The position numbers and the translations under genes are program-made. Positions 47,401 through 56,203 of a DNA stretch of 64,000 nt are shown here, in pieces. The stretch's first letter is position 1, and each line of letters begins with the position of its first letter. The notes below the pieces were generated by a model, which saw only the letters and a program-made list of their open reading frames with translations, was not told where the DNA came from and made no database searches. Origin of the DNA: Halopseudomonas phragmitis (GTDB lineage: Bacteria > Pseudomonadota > Gammaproteobacteria > Pseudomonadales > Pseudomonadaceae); assembly GCF_002056295.1 (NCBI RefSeq), contig NZ_CP020100.1, forward strand, positions 1,263,501-1,327,500, written 5' to 3'.

Positions 47401-48717
47401 TTAGTTGCCGGTGGCGCGCATGTGCTGCACGCTGAACATCTCCGGCGTGCTCAGGCTGGGGTCGACCTGGCCCTTGAACTGACCGGTGGTGCAGTGCATG
47501 GCCTGGACATCGATCATGCTGAAACTGTCATCGATCGATACCCCGCTGCCCTTGTTCTTGGGCAGGTGATGGTCGGGGTGGGCCTGACCGATGGTGAAGG
47601 TCTTCCACAGGCTGCCACGCCGGTCATAGGCCACGGTACGCGGGATGGTGAAGGTCTGCGCATCCATGTAGTGGGTGCGCTTGGCCAGCGGGTGGCTGCC
47701 GTCGACCGGCTCGGCCTCAACCTCGTAGACCTTGCGCAACTGCCAGGTGATGTTGGGGAAACAGCCACCCTGGCCACCGAAGGCCACCACTTGATAGCCG
47801 TCGCTGTCACTGTGGGTTTCGCTGTCCAGTTGCAGGTCGTTGTGGTTATAGAACGGCATCAGCATGTACCGGGTGCCCTTGTAGCTCCAGTTCATGTCCG
47901 AGATGCGCCCGTTGTAGCCTTCGAAGTCTTCGATCATCAGGTCCGAACCGAGGAACGCGTCGGTCACCTGACCGGTGGCCAGGCGCCGCACCCGGCGCTG
48001 AAAGCCCAGGTACAGCCAGGAGTTGTCACGCTTGAGATCATCCATGGCGCGGTGAATCAGCAACTGGGTGTTGCGCACATCATGGGGTTCGAGCACCTGT
48101 ACGTAGATGCCACGGAACAGCTCCGAGGGGTTGGGGGTAATCGCCGGCTTGGGCTCCTGATTGACCCGCCCGGTGAAGTTGAGGAAGTGGAAGTTGAACT
48201 TGATGGTCCGCTCGACACGGCCATTGTTCATGTCCCGGTACTTCCAGTAGAAGGGCATGATCGCGGCGCTGTCGCCCCAGTTGTAGCCGTACTTGTAGTT
48301 CCAGGCCAGCTTTTCACCCGCGCGTGGATCGTTGGCGTCCGGTTCTTCTGGAAACGGCCGTCCGGCCTGCCAGCCGTTGATTTCGCCGGGCTTGGCGCCA
48401 AGACTGACCTGACCGAGGCCGGCACGGGTGGCTTCGACGTAGTTAGGATGCAGGTCGAAGGAACTGGTCTGGCCGACGGTCAGCTCGACCCAGCCCTGCT
48501 CGATGAAGCTCAAAAAGGCCGGGTCGATGATGTCTTTGAACTGCGCGACATTGCCCTGGTTGATGGTCATGCCGGCCGACAGGCCCGGATGGCTGGGCTG
48601 GCTGTCGCGATAGGGATAAAAGCTGTTGTCGACCACGTCGGCCAGTGCTTGACTGCTACCGAGGGTAGCAGCCAGGCCCAGAGCCAGGGTGCAGCGAGTG
48701 AGTGTCTTGTTGTTCAT
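47401..48717 (-). CDS. DUF1329 periplasmic protein, LolA-like lipid/hydrophobe carrier candidate
   Basis: The 438-residue protein has a signal peptide ending near ALA (residue 26). The DUF1329 family is believed to adopt a LolA/LolB-like open barrel that can hold a hydrophobic ligand. Recognisable blocks include GWQAGRPFPEEPD, WNYKYGYNWGDSA, YKGTRYMLMPFYNH and WELRK-like WQLRKVYEVEAEP. It is the last gene of the YCF48-RND-DUF1302-DUF1329 operon, 14 bases after DUF1302. In this context I infer a periplasmic shuttle between the RND protein and the outer-membrane barrel. The coding sequence opens with AACAACAA. Confidence 0.85.
   Translation of the reverse strand: MNNKTLTRCTLALGLAATLGSSQALADVVDNSFYPYRDSQPSHPGLSAGMTINQGNVAQFKDIIDPAFLSFIEQGWVELTVGQTSSFDLHPNYVEATRAGLGQVSLGAKPGEINGWQAGRPFPEEPDANDPRAGEKLAWNYKYGYNWGDSAAIMPFYWKYRDMNNGRVERTIKFNFHFLNFTGRVNQEPKPAITPNPSELFRGIYVQVLEPHDVRNTQLLIHRAMDDLKRDNSWLYLGFQRRVRRLATGQVTDAFLGSDLMIEDFEGYNGRISDMNWSYKGTRYMLMPFYNHNDLQLDSETHSDSDGYQVVAFGGQGGCFPNITWQLRKVYEVEAEPVDGSHPLAKRTHYMDAQTFTIPRTVAYDRRGSLWKTFTIGQAHPDHHLPKNKGSGVSIDDSFSMIDVQAMHCTTGQFKGQVDPSLSTPEMFSVQHMRATGN
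48707..48714 (-). promoter_or_regulatory. AACAACAA motif right after the DUF1329 start codon
   Basis: The motif directly follows the ATG (codons 2-4, Asn-Asn-Lys). Hfq/Crc sites overlapping the first codons are known in Pseudomonas catabolic genes. Confidence 0.4.
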
Positions 48718-48731
48718 GTCCAGTCCTCGTT

Positions 48732-50621
48732 TTAGAAGCTGTAGCGCAGTGTCAGTTGCAGTTCGTCCTGGCCCTTGGCCATGCCCAGCGGGCCGGCGCG
48801 GAAGCGACCCAGCGGCTCATAACCGCCCAGACCCAGGCTGTGGCCCTCCGGATGGCCGGGGAAGGCGGCGGTGAAGGGGTCCCAGGGGTTGCAGGTGCGG
48901 CAATCGTCGAACTTGTTGGCGCCGCTGCCGACCTTGAGGTTGGCACCGCCGATCAGGCGCAGGTTGTCGCTGACCAGCCACTCGATGCTGGGCGCTACGG
49001 TGGTGGCACCGGCACGGAAGTCGTGGGCGGCCAGCAACTGCGGGCTCAGGCGATCACGCATCCACCAGCCCTTGACCAGCAGGGTGCCGATCCAGTTGGC
49101 CTTCCAGTCGGGGATGCCGACCCGGCCCAGCTCACGCTTCTCGCTTTCGTACTGATGGATGTGCTGGCCAAAGATCTGCCCGGAGAACAGGAACGCCCGG
49201 CGGCTGTTCAGGGCCGGGATGAAGATGTTCTTGTCGGCGCCGATCACATAGCGGGTCACACTGTTTTCCGAGTACAGCCGGCTCTGCATAGTGTTGGCGA
49301 ACTCCTCACCCTCGGTGTGTGCGACTTCAACCCGGAACACGGTATCCAGCCCTTGCGAGTAGTAGTCGAGTGAGCCGCCGAGCAGGTTGACCCGCGGGAA
49401 GTGGATATCGAAGGCGATCAGGTAAGGCCAGATCCCGGTTTCCCCGGTAAAGCCGTTCTGCGCCGGGATACCGCCACGCAGGGATGGCAACTGGCTGCGG
49501 TAGGTCAGGGCATTGAGCGAGAAGCCGATATCCCCGTAGACCCCTTCGAGCTTGAGGCCGAACTGGGTGTTGGACAGGCTCCAGGCCGGCATGTGGGCCT
49601 TGCGGATACCGATCTGGCCGGGGCCAAAGTCAGTGGCAATATCGCCGTTGGCGAAGTTGGCGACGGTGCCGCCGTACTCCCACAGGGTGTTCATGCCGCG
49701 GAAGAAACAGCCGGCGTCGAGGATCACGTTGGGCGAGCCGCACTGGCCGATGTCATGCGGGCGGAAACGGTCGAAGTTCCACACGAACGACAGGTTGAGG
49801 TCGTCGAAGACGTTGCCGGCGCCCATGCGGTAGTCGGACTTGAGAATCCACATCGGGATGCGGATGTCTTCCAGCTCGTCGTAGATGTTGTTGCGTGAGA
49901 AGTCCACCGGGTTGATCACATCAAGCACCCGGAACAGGTCGGTCCGGCCCCAGATCACCTGTTGTTTGCCCAGCCGGGTACTGAGGATGTGGCCGTTATC
50001 GAAGCCATAGTCGAAGTCGACATACAGCTCACGGATGAAGTCCAGCCGGTCGTTGAACTCGGAAAAGCGCAGGTCGTTGCTGTCCTTATCCAGATAACCG
50101 TTGATACAGCCGCGCTTGTCCTTGTCGCAGGGGCGCACCGGAACCCCGAAGGCGACTCCGCCGGAGGTTTTGTGCAGGTTCTCGCCGAGCACGATCATGC
50201 CGCGATTGGGGTGGTTGGCGACGTCGAAACTGTTGGGCAGTTTCAGGCCGCTACCGTGGGGCACGCTGGTGCTGCCGCCAAAGCCGCTGGTGTTCTCCAG
50301 GCTGACGGCGCCCCCGGCCTTGCGTCCGTATTCGCTACTGTTGAGGTCGTAGACCCCGTCGTAGCTACCGCGCAATACCCCGTTCCAGGACACGTTGCTG
50401 AACGGGCCGCGCTCGCCGAGCTTACGCTCAGCATTGAGCTGCAGGGTGTTGCGGAATTTCGACAGGCCGACATGGTCGCGGACATAGGTGGCGTTCTCGT
50501 AGAAACCGGTGATCTTGGTTTCCTCGCTGGCGATAGCACCGGCCAGCGGAGTCAGCGCCAGCCCGGCGCCGCCGAGCAGGGCGAGACTCCAGTGTCTGAG
50601 GCCTTTTCTTGTTGTTTGCAT
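48732..50621 (-). CDS. DUF1302 outer-membrane beta-barrel protein
   Basis: The 629-residue protein has a signal peptide (cleavage near AIASEE, about residue 31), then a beta-strand-rich sequence with many aromatic girdle residues ending in LQLTLRYSF; a C-terminal Phe is the outer-membrane barrel assembly signal. The family signature region includes GKQQVIWGRTDLFRVLDVINPVDFS. Paired Cys at about 164/170 and in CRTCNPW near the C-terminus may form disulfides. DUF1302 genes recur with DUF1329 and RND genes in hydrocarbon- and steroid-degrading bacteria. I infer an outer-membrane channel for hydrophobic compounds or lipids. Confidence 0.86.
   Translation of the reverse strand: MQTTRKGLRHWSLALLGGAGLALTPLAGAIASEETKITGFYENATYVRDHVGLSKFRNTLQLNAERKLGERGPFSNVSWNGVLRGSYDGVYDLNSSEYGRKAGGAVSLENTSGFGGSTSVPHGSGLKLPNSFDVANHPNRGMIVLGENLHKTSGGVAFGVPVRPCDKDKRGCINGYLDKDSNDLRFSEFNDRLDFIRELYVDFDYGFDNGHILSTRLGKQQVIWGRTDLFRVLDVINPVDFSRNNIYDELEDIRIPMWILKSDYRMGAGNVFDDLNLSFVWNFDRFRPHDIGQCGSPNVILDAGCFFRGMNTLWEYGGTVANFANGDIATDFGPGQIGIRKAHMPAWSLSNTQFGLKLEGVYGDIGFSLNALTYRSQLPSLRGGIPAQNGFTGETGIWPYLIAFDIHFPRVNLLGGSLDYYSQGLDTVFRVEVAHTEGEEFANTMQSRLYSENSVTRYVIGADKNIFIPALNSRRAFLFSGQIFGQHIHQYESEKRELGRVGIPDWKANWIGTLLVKGWWMRDRLSPQLLAAHDFRAGATTVAPSIEWLVSDNLRLIGGANLKVGSGANKFDDCRTCNPWDPFTAAFPGHPEGHSLGLGGYEPLGRFRAGPLGMAKGQDELQLTLRYSF
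50609..50616 (-). promoter_or_regulatory. AACAACAA motif at the DUF1302 start
   Basis: The motif lies within codons 2-5 after the ATG (ATGCAAACAACAAG), in the same relation to the start as in DUF1329. Confidence 0.4.
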
Positions 50622-50666
50622 TGGCAGTTCCTCTTGAGGGCTGAAAAAGGAGTGGCGGACGAGATG

Positions 50667-53114
50667 TCAGCCAGCTCCCGGGATTGGGTCGCCCTGGGTA
50701 TGGGCGGGCAGGGCAGGGTTGGGCGCGGTATCGCGGTCGGCATGCAGGATGCCGTCCTCGTCGGCGTAGACATTGGTGATGAAGCGCGGACGCAACACCA
50801 GAATCCAGGACGGCACCAGCAGCATGGCGGCCAGGCCGTTGATGACGATCATCACGCACAGCAGCATCGCCGCGTCGGACTGGAAGCGCAGGTCGGAGAG
50901 GATCACCCACATGATGATCCCGGCCATCAGGGTCACGGCGGTGAAGCTGATGGCCATGCCGGTGGTGGCGATGGCGTGGCGTACCGCTTCGGGCAGGTGG
51001 CCGCGCTTGGCCATTTCTTCGCGAATGCGGTCCATCATGTAGATCGAATAATCGATACCCACACCAATGCCGACCGCGATCACCGGTACCGTATTGATGT
51101 CGATATTGAGTCCGGCCAGACCCATGTAGGCATAGGTCAGAGTGGTGGCGAACAGCATTGCCAGCAGCAGCATCAGTCCGGCATGCCAGGAGGTGTAGAA
51201 CAGCATGACGAAGGCGAAGATCAGCAGGAACACCAGCGGCAATACGATCAGGTTGGTCTCGAACGCCGACTCGTTCATGGCTGCAGCCACGCCCAGGGTG
51301 CCGCCGGCCAGGCGAATGCTCAGACCCTCGACCTTGCCCTCGTTCTCGGCGATCCACTCGCGGGCCATGTGGATGGCGCGGCGGATGGTCTCGCCCTGGC
51401 GGTCCTTGTAGTAGAACACCAGGTTGGCGATGCGGTCGTCGGTGTCGTTGAACTCGTTGAGCGCACCGGGGATCGGGCTGGAGGCCATGTAGGTGAACAT
51501 CAGCCCGCCGACGTAATCCGCTTCGTGGGGAATCTGGAACCAGCGCGGATCATCGTTGTGCATCAACCGGTTGACCTGTTTGATCAGATCCGGCAAACCC
51601 TTGCTGCCGCCCACTCCGGGGTCGGCCAGCATGTGTGCCTGCAGATCCTGCAGGGCTCGCAGCACCTCGGGCTTTTTCAGCCCGCCGATCTCGGCGTGTT
51701 CGGCGATGATGTACAGCTCTTCGGAACCGGGGAACCGCTCGTTGACCTCTTTGGACGACAGATTGTAGTCATGCTCGGGATAGAGAATCGGTGAACCCGG
51801 CTCGGAATCGCCGATGCGCACCTGCGAGGCCGAGAACAGGCCAACCAGGATCGCCAGGGCGGCGATGCTCAGGGCGATACGCGCGGCGCCCGGGCGACTT
51901 ACGGTATTGGCGCAGACGACCCCAATGTGGCGCAGGAAGGTTTCCTTGAGTTGCGGGTTTTTCGGGGTTGGCAGGATCGACAGCAGCAGTGGTACGCCGA
52001 TCAGCACGGTGAGAATCACCGTGGTGGCCCACAGCGAGGCATAAATACCCAGTTTGGTGTTCAGCGCAATCGAGCCGATCGCAATCAGCGACAGGCCGAC
52101 AGCGTCGGAGATCACACCGAGCGAGCCGGGACGGAACAGACTTTCAAAAGTGGCTCGCGCTGCCCGTGGGCCATCACCGCACTCGCGTACCTCGGCATAG
52201 TAGCGCTCGACCAGTTGCACCCCGTGGCTCATGGCCCGTGCGGCGATCAGGAACGGAATCACCAGACCCAGCGGGTCGAGATTGAAGCCCAGCAGGCTGA
52301 TGATGCCCAAACCCCAGATGGTCGAGATCAGTACCCCGCCGAGCGGAATCAGTACGCCGTAGGCCTTGCGGAAGTGGAAGACCAGCAGAGCGAGCATGGT
52401 CAGCACGGTGAAGATGAAGATCTGCAGGATCTGATCCATGTAGGTATAGGCCCAGCCGACCAGCACCGGTTGGCCGGTGGCATACAGGGTGATGCCATCG
52501 CGGGTTTCCGCCTCACGCAGGGCCTGCAGTTGGGCGAAGGTCTGCTCGTAATCGAGCTGGCCTTCGATCAACTGGGCCTTGACCAGTGCCATCCGAAAGT
52601 CCGAGGAAACCAGCGGCCCATAGATTTGCGGGTTGGCGGCTACGTCGGCGCGCATCTGCTCCAGTTGCTCGGCACTGTAGGGCGCGCGCTCGGCTTCAAA
52701 GTAGGGCTCGGAGTTGATCGAGCCGACTTCGGTCAGCCAGATCTTGCGCGAATTGCGGTGGGTAACGCTGGAAACCAGGTTGTGGTTGACCCCTGGCAGG
52801 CTGTCGACCGCATGGGTGATGCGGTCGATGGTCGCCAGGTTGGCGTTGCTGAAGATATCGCCCTCGTCGAAAGCGATACCGACCACCAGGACGTTGGCCC
52901 CGCCGAAACTGTCCTTGATGCTGTTGTGCAGCTCAATGTAGGGATGCTGCTGGGGCAGCAGATCGGCGAAGTCGGTATAGATCTTCAGCCCCGGAATGCG
53001 CAGCGCGAACATCAGAGTCAGTAGGGCGATGGCGGCCAGGACCTTGCGTGGATTGTTGAAGATCCACACTTCGAGGCTATGCATGGCATGGGTGAAACGG
53101 TGCAATCCAGGCAT
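50667..53114 (-). CDS. RND/MMPL-type exporter with sterol-sensing-like membrane domain
   Basis: The 815-residue inner-membrane protein has a single helix near residue 28, a first periplasmic loop, a five- to six-helix bundle (about 215-400), a second loop and a matching bundle to the C-terminus. The proton-relay region reads VIAVGIGVGIDYSIYMMDRIREE. It belongs to the MMPL/HpnN side of the RND superfamily, which moves lipids and hydrophobic molecules, and differs from the tripartite drug pump at 41168-44317. I use the ATG at 53114, preceded by GAGGG, 10 bases after the YCF48-like gene; the longer frame overlaps that gene. Confidence 0.88.
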   Translation of the reverse strand: MPGLHRFTHAMHSLEVWIFNNPRKVLAAIALLTLMFALRIPGLKIYTDFADLLPQQHPYIELHNSIKDSFGGANVLVVGIAFDEGDIFSNANLATIDRITHAVDSLPGVNHNLVSSVTHRNSRKIWLTEVGSINSEPYFEAERAPYSAEQLEQMRADVAANPQIYGPLVSSDFRMALVKAQLIEGQLDYEQTFAQLQALREAETRDGITLYATGQPVLVGWAYTYMDQILQIFIFTVLTMLALLVFHFRKAYGVLIPLGGVLISTIWGLGIISLLGFNLDPLGLVIPFLIAARAMSHGVQLVERYYAEVRECGDGPRAARATFESLFRPGSLGVISDAVGLSLIAIGSIALNTKLGIYASLWATTVILTVLIGVPLLLSILPTPKNPQLKETFLRHIGVVCANTVSRPGAARIALSIAALAILVGLFSASQVRIGDSEPGSPILYPEHDYNLSSKEVNERFPGSEELYIIAEHAEIGGLKKPEVLRALQDLQAHMLADPGVGGSKGLPDLIKQVNRLMHNDDPRWFQIPHEADYVGGLMFTYMASSPIPGALNEFNDTDDRIANLVFYYKDRQGETIRRAIHMAREWIAENEGKVEGLSIRLAGGTLGVAAAMNESAFETNLIVLPLVFLLIFAFVMLFYTSWHAGLMLLLAMLFATTLTYAYMGLAGLNIDINTVPVIAVGIGVGIDYSIYMMDRIREEMAKRGHLPEAVRHAIATTGMAISFTAVTLMAGIIMWVILSDLRFQSDAAMLLCVMIVINGLAAMLLVPSWILVLRPRFITNVYADEDGILHADRDTAPNPALPAHTQGDPIPGAG

Positions 53115-53124
53115 GTCGATACCC

Positions 53125-54123
53125 TCAGTCAGTACTGGCCGCCAGGGCCTTTGGGAGTTCAAGGTTCAGCAGCAGGCCACGACCACCGGCGACCAGCAGT
53201 TGCTGATTCGGCAGTAGTTGGCCAGCGCGCAGATACAGCGGCTGTTCGGGGGTTGGCAGCGACTGCCAGCGGCTACCGTTGAGACTCAGCACCGTGGCGT
53301 TGTCACCGACCGCATACAGGCCATGCTCGCCACTGATAAAGCCGAAGATCGGGACCTCGGTGCCGGTCGGCTGGCGCCGCCAGCTGTCGCCGCCATCGCG
53401 GGTATGCCAGATGAAACCGTTGAGGCCACCGACCCAGCCCTCATCAAGACTGCGGAAGTGGCTGGTGTGCGGGTAGAACTCATCGGGCAGGCTACCGGCC
53501 GGGTCCCAGCTCTGGCCGCCGTCGCGGCTGGTGAACACCAGCCCGTACTCCCCGGCGACTACTGCCTGGTCGGCGTCGATAAATTGCAGGGTGGTGAGAA
53601 TGGCGTCTTCATCCAGGCTGGTCTCGTCCCAGCTCTGGCCCTGATCATGGCTGCTTTGCAGGGTGCTGTAGCTGCCGGCGGCCCACCAACTTCCGTCCGG
53701 GGCGCAGGTAGCGGTCATCATCTGCTCGCTGCTGGGCAATGGGTGGGCGTTCCAGTCACTGGCATCGGGGCTGATGTGCCAGAGCTGGTTGTCGAAGGCC
53801 AGGGCGATGAAGCTCTGGTCAGGGCAGACATCCAGATCGATCAGGCCCATGTCGGTGGGTAGTTGCTGGCGCTGCCAGTGCTGGCCGAGATTGGAGCTGA
53901 TCAGCACCACACCATGGTTACCGGCCAGCAGAGTGAGCTGGTCGTTGCTGGCCATGGCCTGGTAGAAGTCGGTGCGCTGGATCGGTTGCAGGCTCTGCTG
54001 CTGGACCGCCTCAAGGTCGAGCGGAGCTTCGCAGCCACCCAACCAGAGCAGCATGAGTCCCAGAGGTGCCAACCGCAGGGGCTGGCGAACAGGGCGCGCA
54101 AGGCGCAGGGGTACATCTAACAT
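53125..54123 (-). CDS. YCF48/BNR-repeat beta-propeller lipoprotein
   Basis: The 332-residue protein has a hydrophobic leader ending in a lipobox (LWLGGC, Cys31) and repeated Asp-box/BNR units (SSHDQGQSWDE, TSRDGGQSWDP, HTRDGGDSWRR), which predicts a YCF48-like beta-propeller. YCF48 in phototrophs is a photosystem II assembly factor; in degraders this class accompanies RND-DUF1302-DUF1329 genes and may be a scaffold for the transporter. It is the first gene of that operon and has its own -24/-12 promoter 56 bases upstream. Confidence 0.85.
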   Translation of the reverse strand: MLDVPLRLARPVRQPLRLAPLGLMLLWLGGCEAPLDLEAVQQQSLQPIQRTDFYQAMASNDQLTLLAGNHGVVLISSNLGQHWQRQQLPTDMGLIDLDVCPDQSFIALAFDNQLWHISPDASDWNAHPLPSSEQMMTATCAPDGSWWAAGSYSTLQSSHDQGQSWDETSLDEDAILTTLQFIDADQAVVAGEYGLVFTSRDGGQSWDPAGSLPDEFYPHTSHFRSLDEGWVGGLNGFIWHTRDGGDSWRRQPTGTEVPIFGFISGEHGLYAVGDNATVLSLNGSRWQSLPTPEQPLYLRAGQLLPNQQLLVAGGRGLLLNLELPKALAASTD

Positions 54124-54143
54124 GGTGAGTCACCGTCACGGTC

Positions 54144-54151
54144 TTGTTGTT
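54144..54151 (-). promoter_or_regulatory. AACAACAA motif in the transport-operon leader
   Basis: AACAACAA lies 20 bases upstream of the YCF48-like ATG in the short leader of the predicted sigma54 transcript. Confidence 0.45.
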
Positions 54152-54178
54152 GTGTGCAAAGCGGCTGGAGAGGCATAA

Positions 54179-54194
54179 AGCAACGCCTGTGCCA
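54179..54194 (-). promoter_or_regulatory. Sigma54 (-24/-12) promoter of the YCF48-RND-DUF1302-DUF1329 operon
   Basis: On the minus strand the sequence is TGGCAC-AGGCG-TTGCT, a full match to the sigma54 consensus with correct spacing. It differs from the dmpK promoter (TGGCAC-AGCCG-TTGCT) in a single spacer base. Transcription would begin about 45 bases before the YCF48-like ATG. Confidence 0.85.
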
Positions 54195-54212
54195 GAGACC
54201 GTTAAGTGTTTT

Positions 54213-54225
54213 CAGGTGATTGATT
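54213..54225 (-). promoter_or_regulatory. IHF-like site between UAS and sigma54 promoter
   Basis: AATCAATCACCTG on the minus strand matches the IHF consensus WATCAANNNNTTR at all but one fixed position. It lies between the upstream activator site and the -24 box, where DNA bending is needed. Confidence 0.4.
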
Positions 54226-54292
54226 AGTAAAGATTTTCTACTGTGCCAGGGTGGCGATGGAGGAGGTTTTGGCCGATTGCGTGGATTTGATA

Positions 54293-54308
54293 TTGATCAA
54301 ATGATCAA
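54293..54308. promoter_or_regulatory. DmpR-type upstream activator site of the transport operon
   Basis: TTGATCAAATGATCAA is a near-perfect 16-bp palindrome, one base from the ideal TTGATCAATTGATCAA arrangement of DmpR/XylR-type sites. It is about 100 bases upstream of the -24 box at 54194. A weaker half-site pair, TGAT-TTC-ATCA, lies at 54328-54338. Confidence 0.78.
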
Positions 54309-54339
54309 GCAGTGCGGGGCGCTTGCTGATTTCATCAAA

Positions 54340-54374
54340 AGGGAGTGCCCGCCAGGAAGGGCTCCAAGCGGGCA
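54340..54374 (-). terminator. Candidate terminator after dmpR
   Basis: TGCCCGC and GCGGGCA form a 7-bp stem around a 15-base loop, followed on the minus strand by CTCCCTTTTG. It starts 11 bases after the dmpR stop and would separate dmpR from the downstream operon. Confidence 0.45.
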
Positions 54375-54384
54375 GCTGTGGGTA

Positions 54385-56094
54385 TCAGGCATCGCTGTCT
54401 TCAAGGATGCCGGTTTTCTTCAGCCGGTAGGCCAGGGCCGGGCGGGTCAGGCCGAGCAGGCGTGCGGCCTGTGAGACATTCTGGTTGGCCAGTTCCATGG
54501 CCCTGCGCATCAGTTGTTCCTCGACCTGATCCAGGCTGATCTGTTGTTCGATGATATGGCTTACCCAGTCCCCGCTGACCTGACTATGGGCATGGACCAA
54601 CTGGCCGCTGGCATTCAGGCGCTCTTCCGGGCAGTCACCCGAGTGTTCGGGAAACACGGCAAACAGTGCATCCTGGCTGATGGTTTCGTTGCTATCGGTC
54701 AGAATCACCCCGCGCTCAATGACGTTTTCCAGCTCGCGGATATTGCCGGGCCAGCGATAATGCAGGCACAGTTCCAGCGCCTTGTCGGACAGGCCCAGGG
54801 TGCGTTTGTTGTATTCGCGGTGGAACTTGCGCAGAAAGTGCTCGGCCAGCAGCGGCAGATCTTCGATACGTTCGCGCAGTGGCGGAATCTTCACCGGGAA
54901 TACGTTGAGTCGATAGAACAGGTCGGCGCGGAATTTTCCCGCTTCCACTGCGTCAGCCAGGCTTTCGTTGGTGGCGGCAATCACCCGCACATCAATCTTG
55001 CGGGTGCGAGAATCACCAACGCGTTCCAGTTCGCCTTCCTGCAGCACGCGTAGCAGGGTGGCCTGGGCCCGGGGCGTCAATTCAACCACTTCATCCAGGA
55101 AAATGGTGCCGCCATGGGCGCGCTCGAAGCGTCCGGCGCGAGTCTGGCTGGCGCCGGTGTAAGCGCCTTTCTCGACCCCGAACAGCTCGGCCTCGATCAG
55201 GTCCGGGGGGATCGCTGCGCAATTGATCGCGATAAATGGCTGCTCGGCGCGCTCACTGCGCAGGTGTACGCTGCGCGCGATCACTTCCTTGCCGACCCCG
55301 GTTTCGCCCAGCAGCAGCACCGAGACCTTGCCGTGGGCGGCCTTGTCGATCATCTTGCAGACCTTCTTATAGGCCAGCGACTGGCCGATACCGTAGTACT
55401 GGCCTTCCTGCTGCTCCAGACTGGTACGCAACGAGCTGAGTTGTGATTGCAGGTCATAGAGCTCTTCGATGATCGGGTCGGCACGGAAATACTGCTTGAA
55501 TTCGGCGGCATCCTCCCATTCCTCGGCCGGCTTGCCGACGATCAGGCATTTTTCATTGCCACAGCCTTTGCAGCTCACTTCGCGGAAGATGATTTCCCGG
55601 CCCATGAACGAGGAAGTATAGGCGCAGGCATAGCCCAGCAGCGACCAGCACACCGGCTCGTCCATCATGCCCAGCTCGGTCTGACAGATTTCCACCTCGA
55701 ACGAGTCGATCCACTCCAGCTCGCCATAGAAGTGGCCGGACTGCTGATCGAGGTCGATCTGGATCGGCCGGACCTTGACCATGCCCTTGAGCGAGTGCAA
55801 TTGCGGGCCGGCGAGGAAAATGTCGAGCTCGCTGCAGTCCGGGCGCAGCTTGCGCGCCAGCTCGGCGTCCTTGAGTCCGGACTGGTAGCCCAGGCGCAGA
55901 AAGAAACCCTTGGCCCGTTCGATGCCCAGGCTGTTGACCAGCTCACGGCGGAAGTTGGCCATGGCCGAGACCTGCATCAACAGCATGCGCTGTTCGCCGA
56001 ACCAGATCTTGCCATCCGTGCTCTGGAAACGGATCTGTTCACTCAGATCCTGGAAATCCGAATACTGCAGCTGTGGCTTATAGCTGATCGCCAT
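54385..56094 (-). CDS. dmpR: Phenol-responsive sigma54 activator (DmpR/MopR type)
   Basis: The 569-residue regulator has an N-terminal sensor with V4R region (1-205), a linker, an AAA+ sigma54-interaction domain (Walker A GETGVGKEV near 262, Walker B GGTIFLDEV) and a C-terminal Fis-type helix-turn-helix (NVSQAARLLGLTRPALAYRLKK). The sensor keeps the phenol-pocket pair of MopR by exact spacing: His100 and Trp128, plus zinc ligands Cys149, Glu172, Cys175 and Cys183. The sigma54-contacting loop reads GAYTGA rather than GAFTGA, a tolerated natural variant. The ATG at 56094 gives the family N-terminus. It is divergent from dmpK and predicted to activate both nearby sigma54 promoters. Confidence 0.95.
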   Translation of the reverse strand: MAISYKPQLQYSDFQDLSEQIRFQSTDGKIWFGEQRMLLMQVSAMANFRRELVNSLGIERAKGFFLRLGYQSGLKDAELARKLRPDCSELDIFLAGPQLHSLKGMVKVRPIQIDLDQQSGHFYGELEWIDSFEVEICQTELGMMDEPVCWSLLGYACAYTSSFMGREIIFREVSCKGCGNEKCLIVGKPAEEWEDAAEFKQYFRADPIIEELYDLQSQLSSLRTSLEQQEGQYYGIGQSLAYKKVCKMIDKAAHGKVSVLLLGETGVGKEVIARSVHLRSERAEQPFIAINCAAIPPDLIEAELFGVEKGAYTGASQTRAGRFERAHGGTIFLDEVVELTPRAQATLLRVLQEGELERVGDSRTRKIDVRVIAATNESLADAVEAGKFRADLFYRLNVFPVKIPPLRERIEDLPLLAEHFLRKFHREYNKRTLGLSDKALELCLHYRWPGNIRELENVIERGVILTDSNETISQDALFAVFPEHSGDCPEERLNASGQLVHAHSQVSGDWVSHIIEQQISLDQVEEQLMRRAMELANQNVSQAARLLGLTRPALAYRLKKTGILEDSDA

Positions 56095-56109
56095 GGCGTC
56101 GGGCCCCGG

Positions 56110-56117
56110 TTGTTGTT
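56110..56117 (-). promoter_or_regulatory. AACAACAA motif in the dmpR leader
   Basis: The motif lies 15 bases upstream of the dmpR ATG, overlapping the expected ribosome-binding site region, which is otherwise only CCGGGGCC. Confidence 0.5.
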
Positions 56118-56203
56118 GTGTGGGGTGGTGGTCAGTCTGTCTTGGCTTGAGACAGTGATCGCAAGGGTGCACTTTTCATCATCGCCTTGATCGTGCTCAA
56201 AAA

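Noticed and set aside
47371..48735. 454-codon plus-strand frame opposite DUF1329
   Set aside because: It is antisense to a gene with a signal peptide, family blocks and operon context, and it begins inside the terminator hairpin.
49962..51794. 610-codon open frame on the plus strand opposite DUF1302 and the RND gene
   Set aside because: It crosses two well-supported genes on the other strand and gives a low-complexity His/Gln/Gly-rich product with no domain; it is a composition artefact.
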